From Cryoendolithus antarcticus (Eukaryota; Ascomycota; Dothideomycetes; Cladosporiales; Cladosporiaceae): a DNA stretch of 64,000 bases. Shown here in pieces: positions 11,928 to 24,072 of the stretch; within the stretch, counting starts at the first letter, position 1, and each line of letters begins with the position of its first letter. The position numbers and the translations under genes were made by a program. The notes under the pieces were generated by a model. That model was not told where the DNA came from and did not search any database. It saw only the letters and a list, made by a program, of their open reading frames with translations. The DNA is taken from contig NAJO01000057.1 of NCBI GenBank assembly GCA_002077065.1, positions 62,001-126,000 of the forward strand, given 5' to 3'.

Positions 11928-14456
11928 ATGTCCAAACCACCTGTCGAGGCCGGCACAACCGACAATGCCGAAGCTACGACAGATGAGCACAGGCTCCATA
12001 CAAAGCTGGCATCGCCTTTTCCTGATATTACATCTTCGAAGAAAACCTTCGATGTTTACGCACGATCCTTCATCCCATACCAGTTCAAATCAATCAACGA
12101 TCTCCCAGCTGTGAACTATCCGAGCGAAGGCGTAACTTGGATCGAGTTCGAGGACTATGTGCGAACATTTGCTGGTTCAGCGTTCCTCCCTAAAGACTCC
12201 TCTGGAGTGAAGGTCGAGGATGCAGCTGCCAAGCTTGCACGAAGCGAGCTTTGCGCTGAGAACTACCGATACTACTTCTTAGATCTATTGGCACGTGAAG
12301 TCGATGCAGCGCGGGATAATTGTATAGAGCACGCACTATACAATGTGCCACTACAACGAGCGCGAAACGACCCGAGACCGTTCATGTACTGGCTAGACGT
12401 GCCTGGGTTGACCGAGTCGACACTCCAGATCGAAGTTGGGGACCAAGTCGCGCTCCGCCAGCTTGGCGCGCAATATGCTCCAAACGTCGCACCCTACGGC
12501 ACTACTATACAATATGATGCTGTGGTCTGGGGGATCCAGCGTAGTCATGGCAGGGTCACTCTGAGGATCGACAACCTCTTCTGGCAGTCCGGTCTGTTCA
12601 ATGTCTCTTTCTCGGTGCAGCCTTTCCGGATCAAGGCATTGCACACTGCTGTTTCGAAGTCTCATACATGCCTGTCTGACGATAGCGATGGCTGGCTGCG
12701 ATCGATATTGTTCCCACGACCAGCCGACGGTGTGATGCAGCGATCACTGGGTAACAGGAGATTTCACATCAAAGCTCTTGATCCGTTGCTGAACTATGAG
12801 CAGCTCAAGGCAGCAGATACTGTTGTGCACAGTGATTGGGGCACAGTACCATACCTGATCTCCGGTCCGCCGGGGACTGGTAAGACGAAAACGCTAATTG
12901 AGCTGGCGCTGCAGTTGCTCCTTACCGATAGCGACGCGCACCTCATAGTGTGCGCGCCCAGCGATCCCGCATCCGACACTCTGACTTCGCGACTATTGCC
13001 CCATCTTAAGCCAAGGGAGCTTTTGCGGTTGCACTCTCCTTCTCGTAGTTTCGCGGAAGTGCCAGACTCCCTTCTACCTTACTCATGCATCGACAATGGC
13101 ACGTTCAGCCTCCCATCATTCGCCGACTTGATGAGATTGAAGATTTTGGTGGTCACTTGTCGTGACGCAGACCTACTGAGGTCCGCACGAGTCAGCAATC
13201 GCGACCTGTTCCATCTCGAGCGGAGCATGATCGCGGCACTACATCCCGGCATGAAGTACCCTGGCAAGAACGACGAGGTACCGAAGCTGCACTGGACCGC
13301 TCTACTCCTCGACGAGGCAGCTCAAGCGACTGAGCCGGAAGCTCAAATACCCTTGAATGTGGTCGCACCACCCTTGGGAGAAGACAATCGATATGTCACA
13401 GCCTCGCCAGTCGTTGTCATGGCAGGCGATCAACACCAACTCGGGCCGCGTACCTCTTCCAAGCTTCCTGCTCTCCAGCTCTCCCTCTTCGAACGCCTCT
13501 TCCAGCGCCCTCTGTATCGTGATCATCCCTTGGCACGCTCCTCCGGGACACAGCCTCGTCTCACTGCTTCAATGCTGCCCATGATACGCCCACCCTTCAC
13601 TAACCTGATACGAAACTACCGCTCTCACACTGCGATTCTTGCAGTCCCATCGAAGCTCTTCTACAACGATACACTCGAGCCCGAAGCCTCGAACACAGAC
13701 TCACTGCTCTCGTGGTCTGGCTGGCACGGCGCTCGTTGGCCAGTACTCTTCGCTGTCAACACCGCTTCAGACGAGATAGAGCGAGATGGAGGCGGCTGGT
13801 ACAATGTCCGCGAAGCCAATATGGCGATCACCTACGCCAGGTCTTTCCTTGCCGAACAGCTACTCAGTCAACGCGAGGTCTGCATCATGTCACCATTCGC
13901 CGCTCAAGTCAAGCTTCTGCGTCGTCTCGCACGCGAAGCGAAGCTCTGGGATGTCAACATTGGTCCGCTCGAAGCTTTCCAAGGCCTGGAAAGTCGAGTG
14001 GTCATTCTATGTACCACGAGAACAAGGTATCGCTTCATCGAGCAAGACCTGGCGAAAGGACTCGGAGTGATACATGAGCGCAGACGAGTGAATGTGGCAC
14101 TTACCAGAGCGAAGGAGGGATTGGTGGTCATTGGAAATGACGAAGTGCTCGGAAACGACGAGTGGTGGAAGGACTGGCTGGGTTTTGTGGCAAGGAACGG
14201 GTTGTGGGAAGCAGAGAAGGGTGCGAGCACCCAGAAGGGCTTCGGTTGGGGTGATGGTAAATCGCTCGGCAGGTTGGAGAAGAGGTTAGCGATGGAGGAC
14301 AAGGCGAAGCGAGGAGAGCCAGGAGGGCACGCACGAGAGCTCGGTATCGGCCACGGCGCTGACAGCAGACTGTGGGCGTCCGGTGTTGCGGTCGAGAACG
14401 CGCTGCGATCTCTTGAGCTCGTCGATGCGGTGGACGGGCACTCTGACTCTGCGTAG
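11928..14456 (+). CDS. Superfamily 1 RNA/DNA helicase of the UPF1/MOV10 (SDE3) type
   Basis: A single uninterrupted frame of 842 residues. Helicase motifs appear in order: motif I GPPGTGKT at about 313-320; motif Ia (VCAPSDPASDTL); motif II LLLDEAAQAT with the DEAA box near 462; motif III GDQHQLGP; motif IV region NYRSH; motif V EAFQGLESRVVILCTTR; motif VI VNVALTRAKEGLVVIGN near 720. The N-terminal about 300 residues include a beta-rich segment (IEVGDQVALRQL) fitting the 1B/OB insert of this group. Members unwind RNA in decay, translation control or small-RNA silencing; fission yeast Hrr1 and plant SDE3 belong to the same branch. I infer the MOV10-like placement from motif spelling; a UPF1-like relative of unknown role is the main alternative. 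The C-terminal 100 residues are charged and low in conservation. No intron is needed. Confidence 0.88.
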   Translation: MSKPPVEAGTTDNAEATTDEHRLHTKLASPFPDITSSKKTFDVYARSFIPYQFKSINDLPAVNYPSEGVTWIEFEDYVRTFAGSAFLPKDSSGVKVEDAAAKLARSELCAENYRYYFLDLLAREVDAARDNCIEHALYNVPLQRARNDPRPFMYWLDVPGLTESTLQIEVGDQVALRQLGAQYAPNVAPYGTTIQYDAVVWGIQRSHGRVTLRIDNLFWQSGLFNVSFSVQPFRIKALHTAVSKSHTCLSDDSDGWLRSILFPRPADGVMQRSLGNRRFHIKALDPLLNYEQLKAADTVVHSDWGTVPYLISGPPGTGKTKTLIELALQLLLTDSDAHLIVCAPSDPASDTLTSRLLPHLKPRELLRLHSPSRSFAEVPDSLLPYSCIDNGTFSLPSFADLMRLKILVVTCRDADLLRSARVSNRDLFHLERSMIAALHPGMKYPGKNDEVPKLHWTALLLDEAAQATEPEAQIPLNVVAPPLGEDNRYVTASPVVVMAGDQHQLGPRTSSKLPALQLSLFERLFQRPLYRDHPLARSSGTQPRLTASMLPMIRPPFTNLIRNYRSHTAILAVPSKLFYNDTLEPEASNTDSLLSWSGWHGARWPVLFAVNTASDEIERDGGGWYNVREANMAITYARSFLAEQLLSQREVCIMSPFAAQVKLLRRLAREAKLWDVNIGPLEAFQGLESRVVILCTTRTRYRFIEQDLAKGLGVIHERRRVNVALTRAKEGLVVIGNDEVLGNDEWWKDWLGFVARNGLWEAEKGASTQKGFGWGDGKSLGRLEKRLAMEDKAKRGEPGGHARELGIGHGADSRLWASGVAVENALRSLELVDAVDGHSDSA

Positions 14457-15284
14457 AGCCCCAAGACCTAGCGAAGTCAGAATAGGCTCCATGATGCACG
14501 TGTGCGGTCGCGTGCGCTCGACGGCCTAGGATCGATAGACGTGAAGTTGAATTAGACTTCGACGTGTCCGGGGGGGAGTACGAAAGTCTCTCTGTACATC
14601 GCTGATGCCTTCCGCGTGCTTGCGAGCCACAAATCGTAAGCGGCCACATAATTCATGACTTCTAGATCACAACTTGCAATCAATCTCGCATACAACCTCG
14701 TACCGAGACATGTTCCATCTCACCGGCACTTCTCCCGCCCTCCGAACAAGCTCATCCCCTGCACGATCCAACGTCCAAGCTCTCCGCGAAAAGACACTTG
14801 ACAGCTCGAAATTCGCTCCCGTCAGCCAATCGTGCCACTTCTGCACCGCACGTCCTGAAAGCCACCGCATTCCGAAGATACCGACGTCACGCCCCGGTAC
14901 CTGACAGATTACCTACTACATACACCGGTGGATGGCGCGTGACCGCAGATGTAACGCTATCTTGTGGCTGGCTGGGGAGGAGGTACCGTATCGCAAGCGC
15001 CCGGTATGATGTCTGTCGGAGATTTGGTGAGATGTGCCGGACGGAGTGTGGTATTTGGAGAGTGAGTTTTGGGGATGATAGGGATGCCTCTTGTTGATTC
15101 ATCATTCACTCTACTTTACGTACGTGAGATGGATTACGCTGTGTTTGGTGTCGAGATGCTCTGTCCCGATCGGTGATCTCAGAGGGAACGCGCTGCACCT
15201 GCACAACGACCATCAGCCCTATCGAAGATACCGGGAAGTTCGCGCTTATCTGGATATCGCGATATCGCAGAGCCGCAGACATTC
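14457..15284. other. Intergenic region, no confident gene
   Basis: A frame from an ATG at 14710 runs about 65 residues and contains CHFCTARPESH, then meets a possible donor GTACCTG at about 14897. It has no recognisable family and I do not call it. Otherwise nothing is seen. Confidence 0.4.
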
Positions 15285-16580
15285 ATGATGGCAGCAATCC
15301 AAGGCTCATCGCCGCCAGGTGCGAGACCACTGGCTCTGCGAACATACAGCGAAATGCCACCGGACGCGCCAGGCGTTGAGACGCACACGCGACACAAATC
15401 GACTTCGATGAATGTGCATCTCGCGAAACTCACAGTCCCGGTCAGCGAACGCATCAATACGCCAACACGATCAAGTCCGATCGCAAAACACCACGGATCT
15501 CTGAGTCCGACCACACCGACGCCAATTCGAAGTATTCGCGGCTCAAGCGCAATCACGCCGCCGGTGTCTCCGACGTCTCCAAGGACCAGCTGCGACACCT
15601 TGGACGATCAACCCGGCATCCTCCACTACGACTTCTCGAAGCTGGACTACGAGCTCTCCCGCGCGCGACAACTCGGCTCAGGACTCTGGAGCAACGTCTA
15701 CCTTGCCGAGCCCACAGCCCCAGCACCTCTATCGACCACCCCGGACCTTCCAACCCCGCCCGTTACGCCTCAGAGGAGCCGAGAAGCGCCTTGTGCTGGC
15801 GTGTATGCCGTCAAGGTCCCGATCCGGAAGGATGCGATTAAGGTCTTGCACCACGAAGCCGAGATCCTGACTTTCCTGCAGCGAGGAGACTGCGCATCGC
15901 AGTACATCGTGCCCTTTTACGGCCTAGACCCACGCAACAACGCTCTTGTCTGCGAAGCCGTGATCGGGGGCTCGGTGGAGGACTTGACGAAACGACTCGG
16001 CCACATGACAGAAGTTTCGCGGCATCTGGAGCTTGTCTCGATATTCCCTCGGATAGCGAGCGACCTCGTAGCTGGTTTGGAGTTCATTCACTCAGCGGGG
16101 ATCATCCACGCAGATATCAAACCCGCGAACATCCTGCTAGATATCTCAGACCACTACAGCCTCCCTGCGCCCGTAATCCGAGCCCGCTACATCGACTTCT
16201 CCGCGTCCTTCCCCAGCACCTCCGCCCCACCCCCTTTCGGCGGCGCAGGCACATGGGATTACCTCGCCCCAGAACTCCTTCGCCCCAAGGCCATCCCTTC
16301 CATGGCTTCTGACGTCTGGAGCCTAGGCATCACGCTGCTGTCCATCATTGTTCTGGGTTCGCCTTACGCGGCTGCTTGTGGTGGGAATTTGTTCATGTTG
16401 CGGGAGGCCGTTAAGGCTGGGGATCCTTTGGGGTTTGCGAGGATGGATCCTGTGGCGCAGAAGCGGATGCAGGCTGTGCAGGAGTTTATTGATTGTTGTA
16501 AGATGGCTCTGGCGAAGGATGTGGGGAAGCGGGCGACGGTGGAGGGGTGGAGGGGATGGATTGGGCGGAGGGGGTTGTAG
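15285..16580 (+). CDS. Divergent serine/threonine protein kinase-like protein
   Basis: Single exon, 431 residues. After a disordered, Ser/Pro/Thr-rich N-terminus of about 115 residues comes a kinase fold: Gly-rich loop LGSGLWSNVYLA, then a 25-residue insert, then YAVKV with the ATP lysine near 177. The catalytic loop reads HADIKPANILL (about 275), with HAD in place of HRD; the Asp, Lys and Asn are kept. The Mg-binding motif is IDFSAS (Asp304) instead of DFG. An activation-segment end YLAPELL and a DVWSLGITLLSII helix follow. The retained catalytic Asp, Lys and metal Asp suggest it can still bind ATP and possibly phosphorylate, but the DFG glycine is gone. The ATG at 15285 is the first of the frame; another Met follows directly. 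Confidence 0.85.
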   Translation: MMAAIQGSSPPGARPLALRTYSEMPPDAPGVETHTRHKSTSMNVHLAKLTVPVSERINTPTRSSPIAKHHGSLSPTTPTPIRSIRGSSAITPPVSPTSPRTSCDTLDDQPGILHYDFSKLDYELSRARQLGSGLWSNVYLAEPTAPAPLSTTPDLPTPPVTPQRSREAPCAGVYAVKVPIRKDAIKVLHHEAEILTFLQRGDCASQYIVPFYGLDPRNNALVCEAVIGGSVEDLTKRLGHMTEVSRHLELVSIFPRIASDLVAGLEFIHSAGIIHADIKPANILLDISDHYSLPAPVIRARYIDFSASFPSTSAPPPFGGAGTWDYLAPELLRPKAIPSMASDVWSLGITLLSIIVLGSPYAAACGGNLFMLREAVKAGDPLGFARMDPVAQKRMQAVQEFIDCCKMALAKDVGKRATVEGWRGWIGRRGL

Positions 16581-17951
16581 AAACAATAGCTGAGGGGTTC
16601 AGTGCAAACGTGCGAGACGGTAGAATTCACAGATGTGTCGATGAGGAAGAGATGTATGAGATGAGTGTGTAGCTAACTACGGACTGCGATACCTCAGTGG
16701 CAGACACGCTCAGCTAGAATACATGAAGACTGCAACGCAGCCCAGGCAGCCAAGACTAGATATCAGCTGTTATAGTGCAGTGATCGGTGCTGAACCCAAC
16801 TGGAGCGATCAAGCAAACCCAGGAGTCCAGTCAAGTGGCAAAGTAGCCTGCGAGTCCAGCCATTGGCCGTGCGGACATGCATGTGGTCGGGCGCACAAGC
16901 AGCTGTAGCCGATTGCATTGATGTCGTGGCTCGAGTTGGCAGGCTTTCAAGCACTTCTTCACATGGAAAGCATATGCATGCCTGAGCACACCCTTACGGT
17001 GATGGACCCGGGAGACCTCGGCGGTGATCGTCGGTGAGCTACGATAACGTGTACTGATGCAGCGTTCACCGAGAGTTTGATCAATGCAAGATCAAGGAGC
17101 CGCACATGCATGCGACGACGTCTTGCTGCGGCGAGCGTTTCCTGCTTGTTGCGCTGCGGGTACGGATGTACATGCAGGTCGTGATGCAGGCCTCAGCCAT
17201 GTTGCGCTCGCGGTCGAAGCCGGTTTACCACACTGCATCGCACTTGCCACGAATTGAGCCATCTTGAAACCTGCCAGCCTGAGACATAGATATTTAATCC
17301 CTTCCAGACGTCTGCGCACGTGAATATCCAAGACACAAACGTAGAAGCGTGAGTGCCGGGGTTCGATGATTGGCGCGGACCGTTGAACCCGGTCGTGCTG
17401 CGCAACGGATTCGAGGAGCTAATCGTGTGGCGGGTTGCTTGAAGCTGCGGGCGGGTAGATTTATCGACTCCGTCACCTCTTGATTATCCGCTTGCGTTTG
17501 TTGCGGTGTTTGGCACGGGGAGGAACTGTGAATATTGCACACATATCGTTGCAGTGTCAGTGCATATACTGTATAGTGGAGAGAGTGAAAAGGCAATCGC
17601 TGGAGTGGAGTGAGCGATTGCGCAGACGTCGAACTCAACCTCCAACGGCTTTGCGGTACACACACTACGGCCAACGATCGATCGCTACTACAAGCTGTAC
17701 GCACCACTGCTACCTCGAACAAAGCAATCGCAGCGCCTCACCATAACACACCTCACTAGCCACCGCGCCCCGGCTTCTCGGTCTCGGCGTCCGCTTCGGC
17801 AGGCACAGCGGTGAACGGAGACTGTGTAACCAACAACGCTCGCACCGTACGCGCCTCGTGCGTGCAACCATTGACCGTTCGCTGCTGAACCTCAACACCC
17901 GGGACATGTATCGCCACAGCAATACCGCATCGCGGACAACACTCGCATGAA
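16581..17951. other. Intergenic region, no gene seen
   Basis: 1.4 kb upstream of the giant disordered protein. An unseen 5' exon of that gene could lie here, because its first Met has no distinctive start context, but I could not find one with a supporting frame. Confidence 0.45.
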
Positions 17952-20900
17952 ATGGGTGTAGATACTCGGAGGCCACCTTTGCCGGCGCCAACTGATATGA
18001 GCTCGATGGACGATAGTAGCGCAGTGGGAACCGAAGTCGCGCCTACAGAGTTCACCGCACGAACCGACAAAACTCACTTTACGATCCCGGATGATGGCCG
18101 GCCGATAACCATTGCAACGCACAAGGGTACTGGCAGTAGCAGCAGAGAAGGAAGGCATCACTCGCGGCAGAAGAGCCAGACTAGTCTGCTGATTGAGTAT
18201 TTTGAGGCTAGCAAGAGCGACGGTAAGCAAAAGAGCAAGCCGAGCGTCAGGGTGCGGGTCACTCCGAGCTCGAGGAAGAGCAGTCGCGGGAACGACGCTG
18301 TGCAGATTACTGGGATCGGCAAGGATCGCAAGCCTTCCTATACGAGGCGAATATCGCTGGGCAGCAAGACTGCAGAGGTCGCAGGCGCAGAGGGAACGGA
18401 GATCTCGCATTCGTCAGAGAGTAATCTTTCTGGGCGTCCGCCGATCGAAGTTGAGGTCGTGCACCACGACGGCAGTGATATGTCGAACGCACATTCTTCC
18501 CGCGGGCTGTTGTATGCCACGAATGACTCCAACATTTCTTCGCTTCCTCCGGACAGCCTGCTCGAAGGACGGTCATACAATGACAGCGAGCTCAGCCGCG
18601 GCACCGATCTTGACGAGGACCGCACAGTGACCGAGACCGAGCACCTTTCTGCGCCAATACACACCCGCGACCGCAGTGTCAGTCATGAGCGTCTTACACA
18701 GAAAGTCATGGAGAAGCTCGGGCAAAGTTCCGGCAAGACGCGCAAGAGCAGTCGATCAAGCCAAGATTACGAGGACGATCGCCAGCATAGACGTCGGAAG
18801 TCATCAAAGTCGCATCGACTGGATGAAGACGCAGTGAGTGGTGCTGACAGCAGTCTGCTTTCATCGAATCCGACGGCCAGCCAGCGCTCGTACCGGTCTA
18901 CGACATCGCAAGGATCGCGTATGACGAATAACCCGAAGTTGCTGGAGATGGTTGAGGATACGATCAAGCGCATGATTTTGCCGGAAATCAACGCTATCAA
19001 GGAGGATCAGAAAGTTGAGCGCAATCACCGCACTTTTGATGAGGGCCGCCATACCTCATCCAAGTATGACGACTATGATAGTTCTGGTGTGCATCGAAGT
19101 GTCAGCAAGTCATCGAGCACGCCGCATCTCACAAGCAAGCCGAAGGTTGTACTGAACCGAGAAGGCGATGATCCTGGGACAGTCCTCTCGCGTGGCGACT
19201 CCGAGTATCGCAAGACGCGCAAGTCAAGCAGAGATCGACCATCAAGCCGCAAGTCCTCTGGACGGCACTCCGTGGGCGACGATGACGACGATGACATTGA
19301 TCGACAGAAGCGCGCGAACAAAAGCCACACGCTTCGAGACGCCGCAGCCGGCGCCATGGTCGGCGGCATTCTTACGAAGGCAGCACTCAAGCACCACGAC
19401 TCGCAGGACGATGTGCACGAGCGTAGGAAGAGGCGGAGCAAGAGTCACGGTTCTCGCAGTCGGTCAGCTAGTATCTCCGAAGCCACAGAGACCTACTCGA
19501 GGGGCGAGGTTATCCCGCCGCTACCTATGGCTAGCCACATCAACGACTCGGAGCTCACGCGAGACAGTATTCTGTCTGCTGATACCGAGATCGCAGAACC
19601 GACTACACATGACGTTCGCACACCTGTGCGTGAAGTGTCGAGAGGGTCAGTGGATGCATCGATGTCGCCTGCTTCGTCTCGGACTCCAAGCCGCACTCCC
19701 ACAGCACGAGGGCTGGGTATGAGCCATGGGAACAACTCCATCGAGAGTTCGCAAAGCATCTCGACGAAAGCGCGCATGGCTGCTCTGGGCGCCGCTGGGC
19801 TTGGCGGTGCTGCGGCTATAGCAGCAAGTGGCCGCGGTGATCATCATGTCGATGCCGATGTCTACGGCATCACATCCCCAACGCGAGGCGTCGCAAGTCC
19901 AGCGCAAAGTGTATCGAGTATCCGCAAGCAGTATGAGGAACCACTCGTACCCGGTGCTCGACCTGGCAGTGCAACGTCGAAGTCTTCCGCACATCGTCTG
20001 CGCGAAACACAGCAGTCGCCGGCATCACTCCGATCTCTCAAATCTTCACCCAACACCAGGCTGCCACCTTCGAGGAAGCAAAGCCAGAATGTCAGCGGAG
20101 ACGAATTCATCACACCCCTTGAACGTCCTGATCCCGAGTTCATGCGAGATGGAACATCGACACCCAACGGCGAAAGCGTTGAAGATTGGTATGAGCGGCA
20201 GCATATGGAGAATGAGCGATATCGTGACTCCTTCGATGCGACGACAAACCGAACATCTTATCAGACTAATCCTTACCCTGAAGATGAGAAGCGGTTCTCG
20301 ACTTTCACTCAAGGCAGTCAAGCCTACTCCGCTGGCGATAGTCTCTCTGACGCGCAAGACATCCGAGGCGTGGGTGCCAACCCACAGTATCTGCATCCTG
20401 AGGGTGTTGAGAGCGCAGTGGCTTCTCTCGTAGATCCTTCGACGCTCAGCAGCAACGTGTTGTCCTCATCGCTGGACAGCTCCTCGAGAGGCAATGGCAC
20501 ATATAGCGACCGCATGGCGGAGCATCATAGATCTATGGGTCAAGACGATGACGCTGCGTTGTATGAGGGCTCGACGCTCAGTCAATCCGTCCCATCGCAA
20601 AACCGCTGGGCTGCGCTGAAGGGTCATGCTGCTGACAACCTCTCCGGCTCTACGAGTAGAGAGAATGTGGATGTCTTGGGTTCGCCACGTCAAAGCGAGT
20701 CTCGCAGTCTACACGAATCAAATTCCTACCGCGATGACCACGTCAAGCTCGGCGCGAGCGGTCTGCCCATCGCTGATGATCCCATGCCGGAGATTGGCCA
20801 CTTCGACGACACACGCAGTGAAGTGTCTACGAATCCATCGGTCATCAAAGGACCGCTTGGCGGAGACGCCACGGGCAAGGATACATGGCCGTACACGCCT

Positions 20901-23663
20901 TCGCCGCCGAGATCTGCGCAGGCGATGCGTGAGACTTCGACTAGCAGGAACGCAAATACCGTCAAGAGCTCACATAGTAAAGACGCTGCGTTGCTTGGGC
21001 TTACTGGCGGCGCTGCGGCGATCGCTGCTGCGAAAGGTGTACATGACACGAGGCAGGCGAGCTTCGAGAGTGGCCGTGAACAGGGAAGAGAGCTTACTCC
21101 TGGAACACGCCAACGCGACGCAGCGATGTATCAGCGCGATGGCAAGAGCACGCCTGGTAGCTTGCGATCTCGTGAAGAGACGTATGATCGCCAAGACAGA
21201 GTCGGCTCCGCCGCTGATCATTACGATGATGAGTACGCTGGCGCCGCCGAAGGCACTCCTGATAATGGCCGCTATGCAGATGATCGCAATGCCACACCCA
21301 ATAGCCCAGCAATGCTGCGCGATGAAGGGTACGACACCGCCCACGACCGCTCTGCTGGTGCTCTCACACCAAGACAGTACAGCAAAGAGGACGTCAACGC
21401 CTATCACCGCGCCATGAACGGTGTAGATGGCGACGAGGACCCCTTCCTCGGCGACCCACGCCACAAGCGAAACGTCAGTGGCAACTCACACGGCATGGCA
21501 TCGCCACTGTACGACAGTTCGACTGGTAAAGGCGTCGAAAACATCGCCTCGAAAGACATCGTCGCCCTCATGGACCACCTTACTGTACGCGACATGCAGC
21601 GAAATGCCCGCGACACCGAGATCTTGGTTACGCTCGTCCGCAGTGGCGCTGAGATACGCGAAGAATTCGAAGCCATGAAGCGCTTCATCAAAGAGCAGGA
21701 CGAGAGGATCATGCAGAACACTGACAAGGATGCTGACCAGACCGTTCAGCGCGTGCTGGGTGGTCCGCGACCGCAGCCAGCCACTAGCTCGCCGCGCACA
21801 CCCAGACTGGGCTCGACTGAAGACCTCCAGACGAAGCGTAAGGGCGTGCTGAGGCGCGCACTCAAGGGTCTGACTGGTGGCAAGAGTGCGAATGATCTGG
21901 CGAAGATCGAGGAGATGCTCATGCAAGTCCTGGATAATGTTGAGGATTTGAAGCATCAGGGTCTCACGCCTAGAGGTGGCAAGTCAATGTACACGAACGA
22001 GAGCATGGACTCGTATGAGAAGTTGCGTTCAGCACCGGATCCGGGCTATGAGCCCGAGGGCGCCGCTGGGACGAACAGCACGGCTAGTCACTCTGGCAAT
22101 CTTTCAGTGCGCAGTCCGCGGAACGAGAAGCAGCAGTTCCACTCAGGGTATAACGGCCGGCCTGGCTCTGTGAATCGCGTCAGTACTGTACTGGAGGCTG
22201 ATGAAGATGGGGATTCCTACCTGGAGCCTCACGAGCGCCGCGTCTTGGAGAATCAGTTTGAGCATAACGAGCGCTTACTGACGCCTACTCAAGACGACGT
22301 TCGTGGCGTGCGGGGCTTGTCGCCTACCCATACTCCGCCTCAGACTGCCTATCACGGTGCGCAGAATGATCTGACACCGAAGTCTGCCAACGACAAACAA
22401 CGCAAGCATCAGAGCGCGGGATCCTCGATCTTTGCTGCTCCTGTGCCAAAGATCTCGCGCTGGTCGAAGACGACGTCGAGCTCAGCGGCGCCAGATCCAG
22501 CGACACTTGACAGTCCGAACGTCGCTAAGCAGCAGCGGCCAAGATCGCAGGCTTCGCAGTCAGCTTCGAGCATGCAGAGCTACGATGATGACTACGACAG
22601 CCTCCGCAGCTCTCGGAAGTCAGTTCCTCGTGAGCACAACGCCGAGACGCGCAGCATCCGCAGCCAAGCGAGCCGCCTTACCCGCACGCCCTCGCCTCTT
22701 ATACCCTCCGAAGCGTCCTACAGAGACGACGATCCCCCTATCTCTCCAGTGCAAGAAGAAGCCAGCACACCTCCCTTCGATGACCCGAAGTACCAAGCTC
22801 ACCGCAATTCCCTCCTCCTACAACACCCACAGCCCCGTCAAGGCCCTACATCACGGCACCAGAACGCGCTCGAGACCAAAGCACACGACTTCGGCGACAG
22901 CGGCACAAACTCCGATCTCTCCCAGCGCACAGTCTCCGACTTCGACCCCGCGCAATGGGGTTCCACCGGCGCCGCGGCGCTAAGCCGGCAGCGTTTCAGC
23001 GAGCCCATCAGCCCGCAGAGCCTCAACAGCCCTGTCGCTGGGCGCCATGGCCCGCTCATACCGCCACTTAAAGTGCAGTCACAACCTGCGGCGGCTCCGC
23101 AGTCGCAGAAGAGCTGGGAGCAGGACGCTGATGAGGATGAGGAGGATGACTGGGAGCCGGAGTATAGTAAGAGTGGGTTTGCGCGGAATACGGGGTCGGC
23201 GCAAAGGAGTAATATGTATTATTCAAGTCCGCTGGGGAGTGGGCATTTGCTGGAGCCGATTCAGGAGGTGCGTTATAGTCTTGAGACGGACTCTGGGCAT
23301 GTAAGTTCATTCTCTCCCGCGCGTCTATGCTCGACAGTGAGCGCTTGCTGACGCAGATTCTGCAGATCTCGCCCGAGCCCCAAGTCGCCCGCGCGGTTGA
23401 TATGCGCGGTTCCGCGCAGCAGCGGCGTAATATCACGGGGCCTCGGCCAATGGGGACCAGGAGTCCTGGACCAGGTGCGAGCAGTGGTGCGAAGCTAATT
23501 GATACCGGTGTGACTGGTGGGACGATTAGGAGGAAGCCTGTCAGGGGAAGTCAAGGTACGTGAGAGAATTCAACCAGGATTGGTAGGATGCAAGACTTAC
23601 GCGCATATCGCAGCGAGTATTGAGAGTTTGGAGAGCTTGAAGAGTGAGACGTACTTGCACTGA
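17952..23663 (+). CDS. Very large disordered cytoplasmic protein, conserved-type patch near residue 1190-1260; function unknown
   Basis: Three exons (17952-23300, 23357-23555, 23614-23663) with 56- and 58-nt introns give 1865 residues. Nearly all is Ser, Arg, Asp and Pro-rich disorder with many RKSS, RTPS and SPR blocks that look like kinase sites. Short hydrophobic islands occur twice: DAAAGAMVGGILTKAALKHH near 475 and an Ala/Gly segment near 620 (AALGAAGLGGAAAIAA). The best structured part is an acidic/basic helix starting SKDIVALMDHLTVRDMQRN and continuing into EIREEFEAMKRFIKEQDER, followed by a second helix NDLAKIEEMLMQVLDNVEDLKH. Together these suggest coiled-coil scaffolding. The exon 3 tail ASIESLESLKSETYLH fixes the stop. 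I do not recognise a named family; scaffold roles at hyphal tips or septa are only a guess. Confidence 0.85.
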
Positions 23664-24072
23664 GGTGACGAGGATGAATTTGCCTTGCATAAATTGGATG
23701 GCGTTCGCTGGCGGCTTGAAGATATGTGCGCTTGGATGCTGAACACTGGGACGACGCAAGAAGACAGCACATACCTACGCTGAACAGATCAGGACATGGC
23801 TTGACATGATACTGCAGGCTTCACGACTGTTGATAGGTGTACACGACCTTATCATCGTCACAACTTGACACTACCTTTCCATGTCTCACAGTAAGTTCCG
23901 CTGACACGTCTATGTTCCCCTCTCTACCGGTAAGATCTCTGCTTTGTGATGTTCGCCTTCATGCCAGATCCACTGCTGTGTTCTCCACAGTGAAGCGAGA
24001 CATAAAGGGCGCATGCCGGGGTTTCACGACAGACCGACCCTTAGCAATACTCAACACAGATTGAGCAAAACG
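23664..24072. other. Short intergenic region, no gene seen
   Basis: Holds the 3' flank of the giant protein gene and the termination region of the tRNA-like gene on the other strand (TTTT on the minus strand at about 24067-24070). Nothing else is evident. Confidence 0.5.

Noticed and set aside
14710..14904. 65-residue plus-strand frame with CHFCTARPESH and a possible intron
   Set aside because: No family, no second exon that keeps a meaningful frame, and short frames of this kind are common here by chance.
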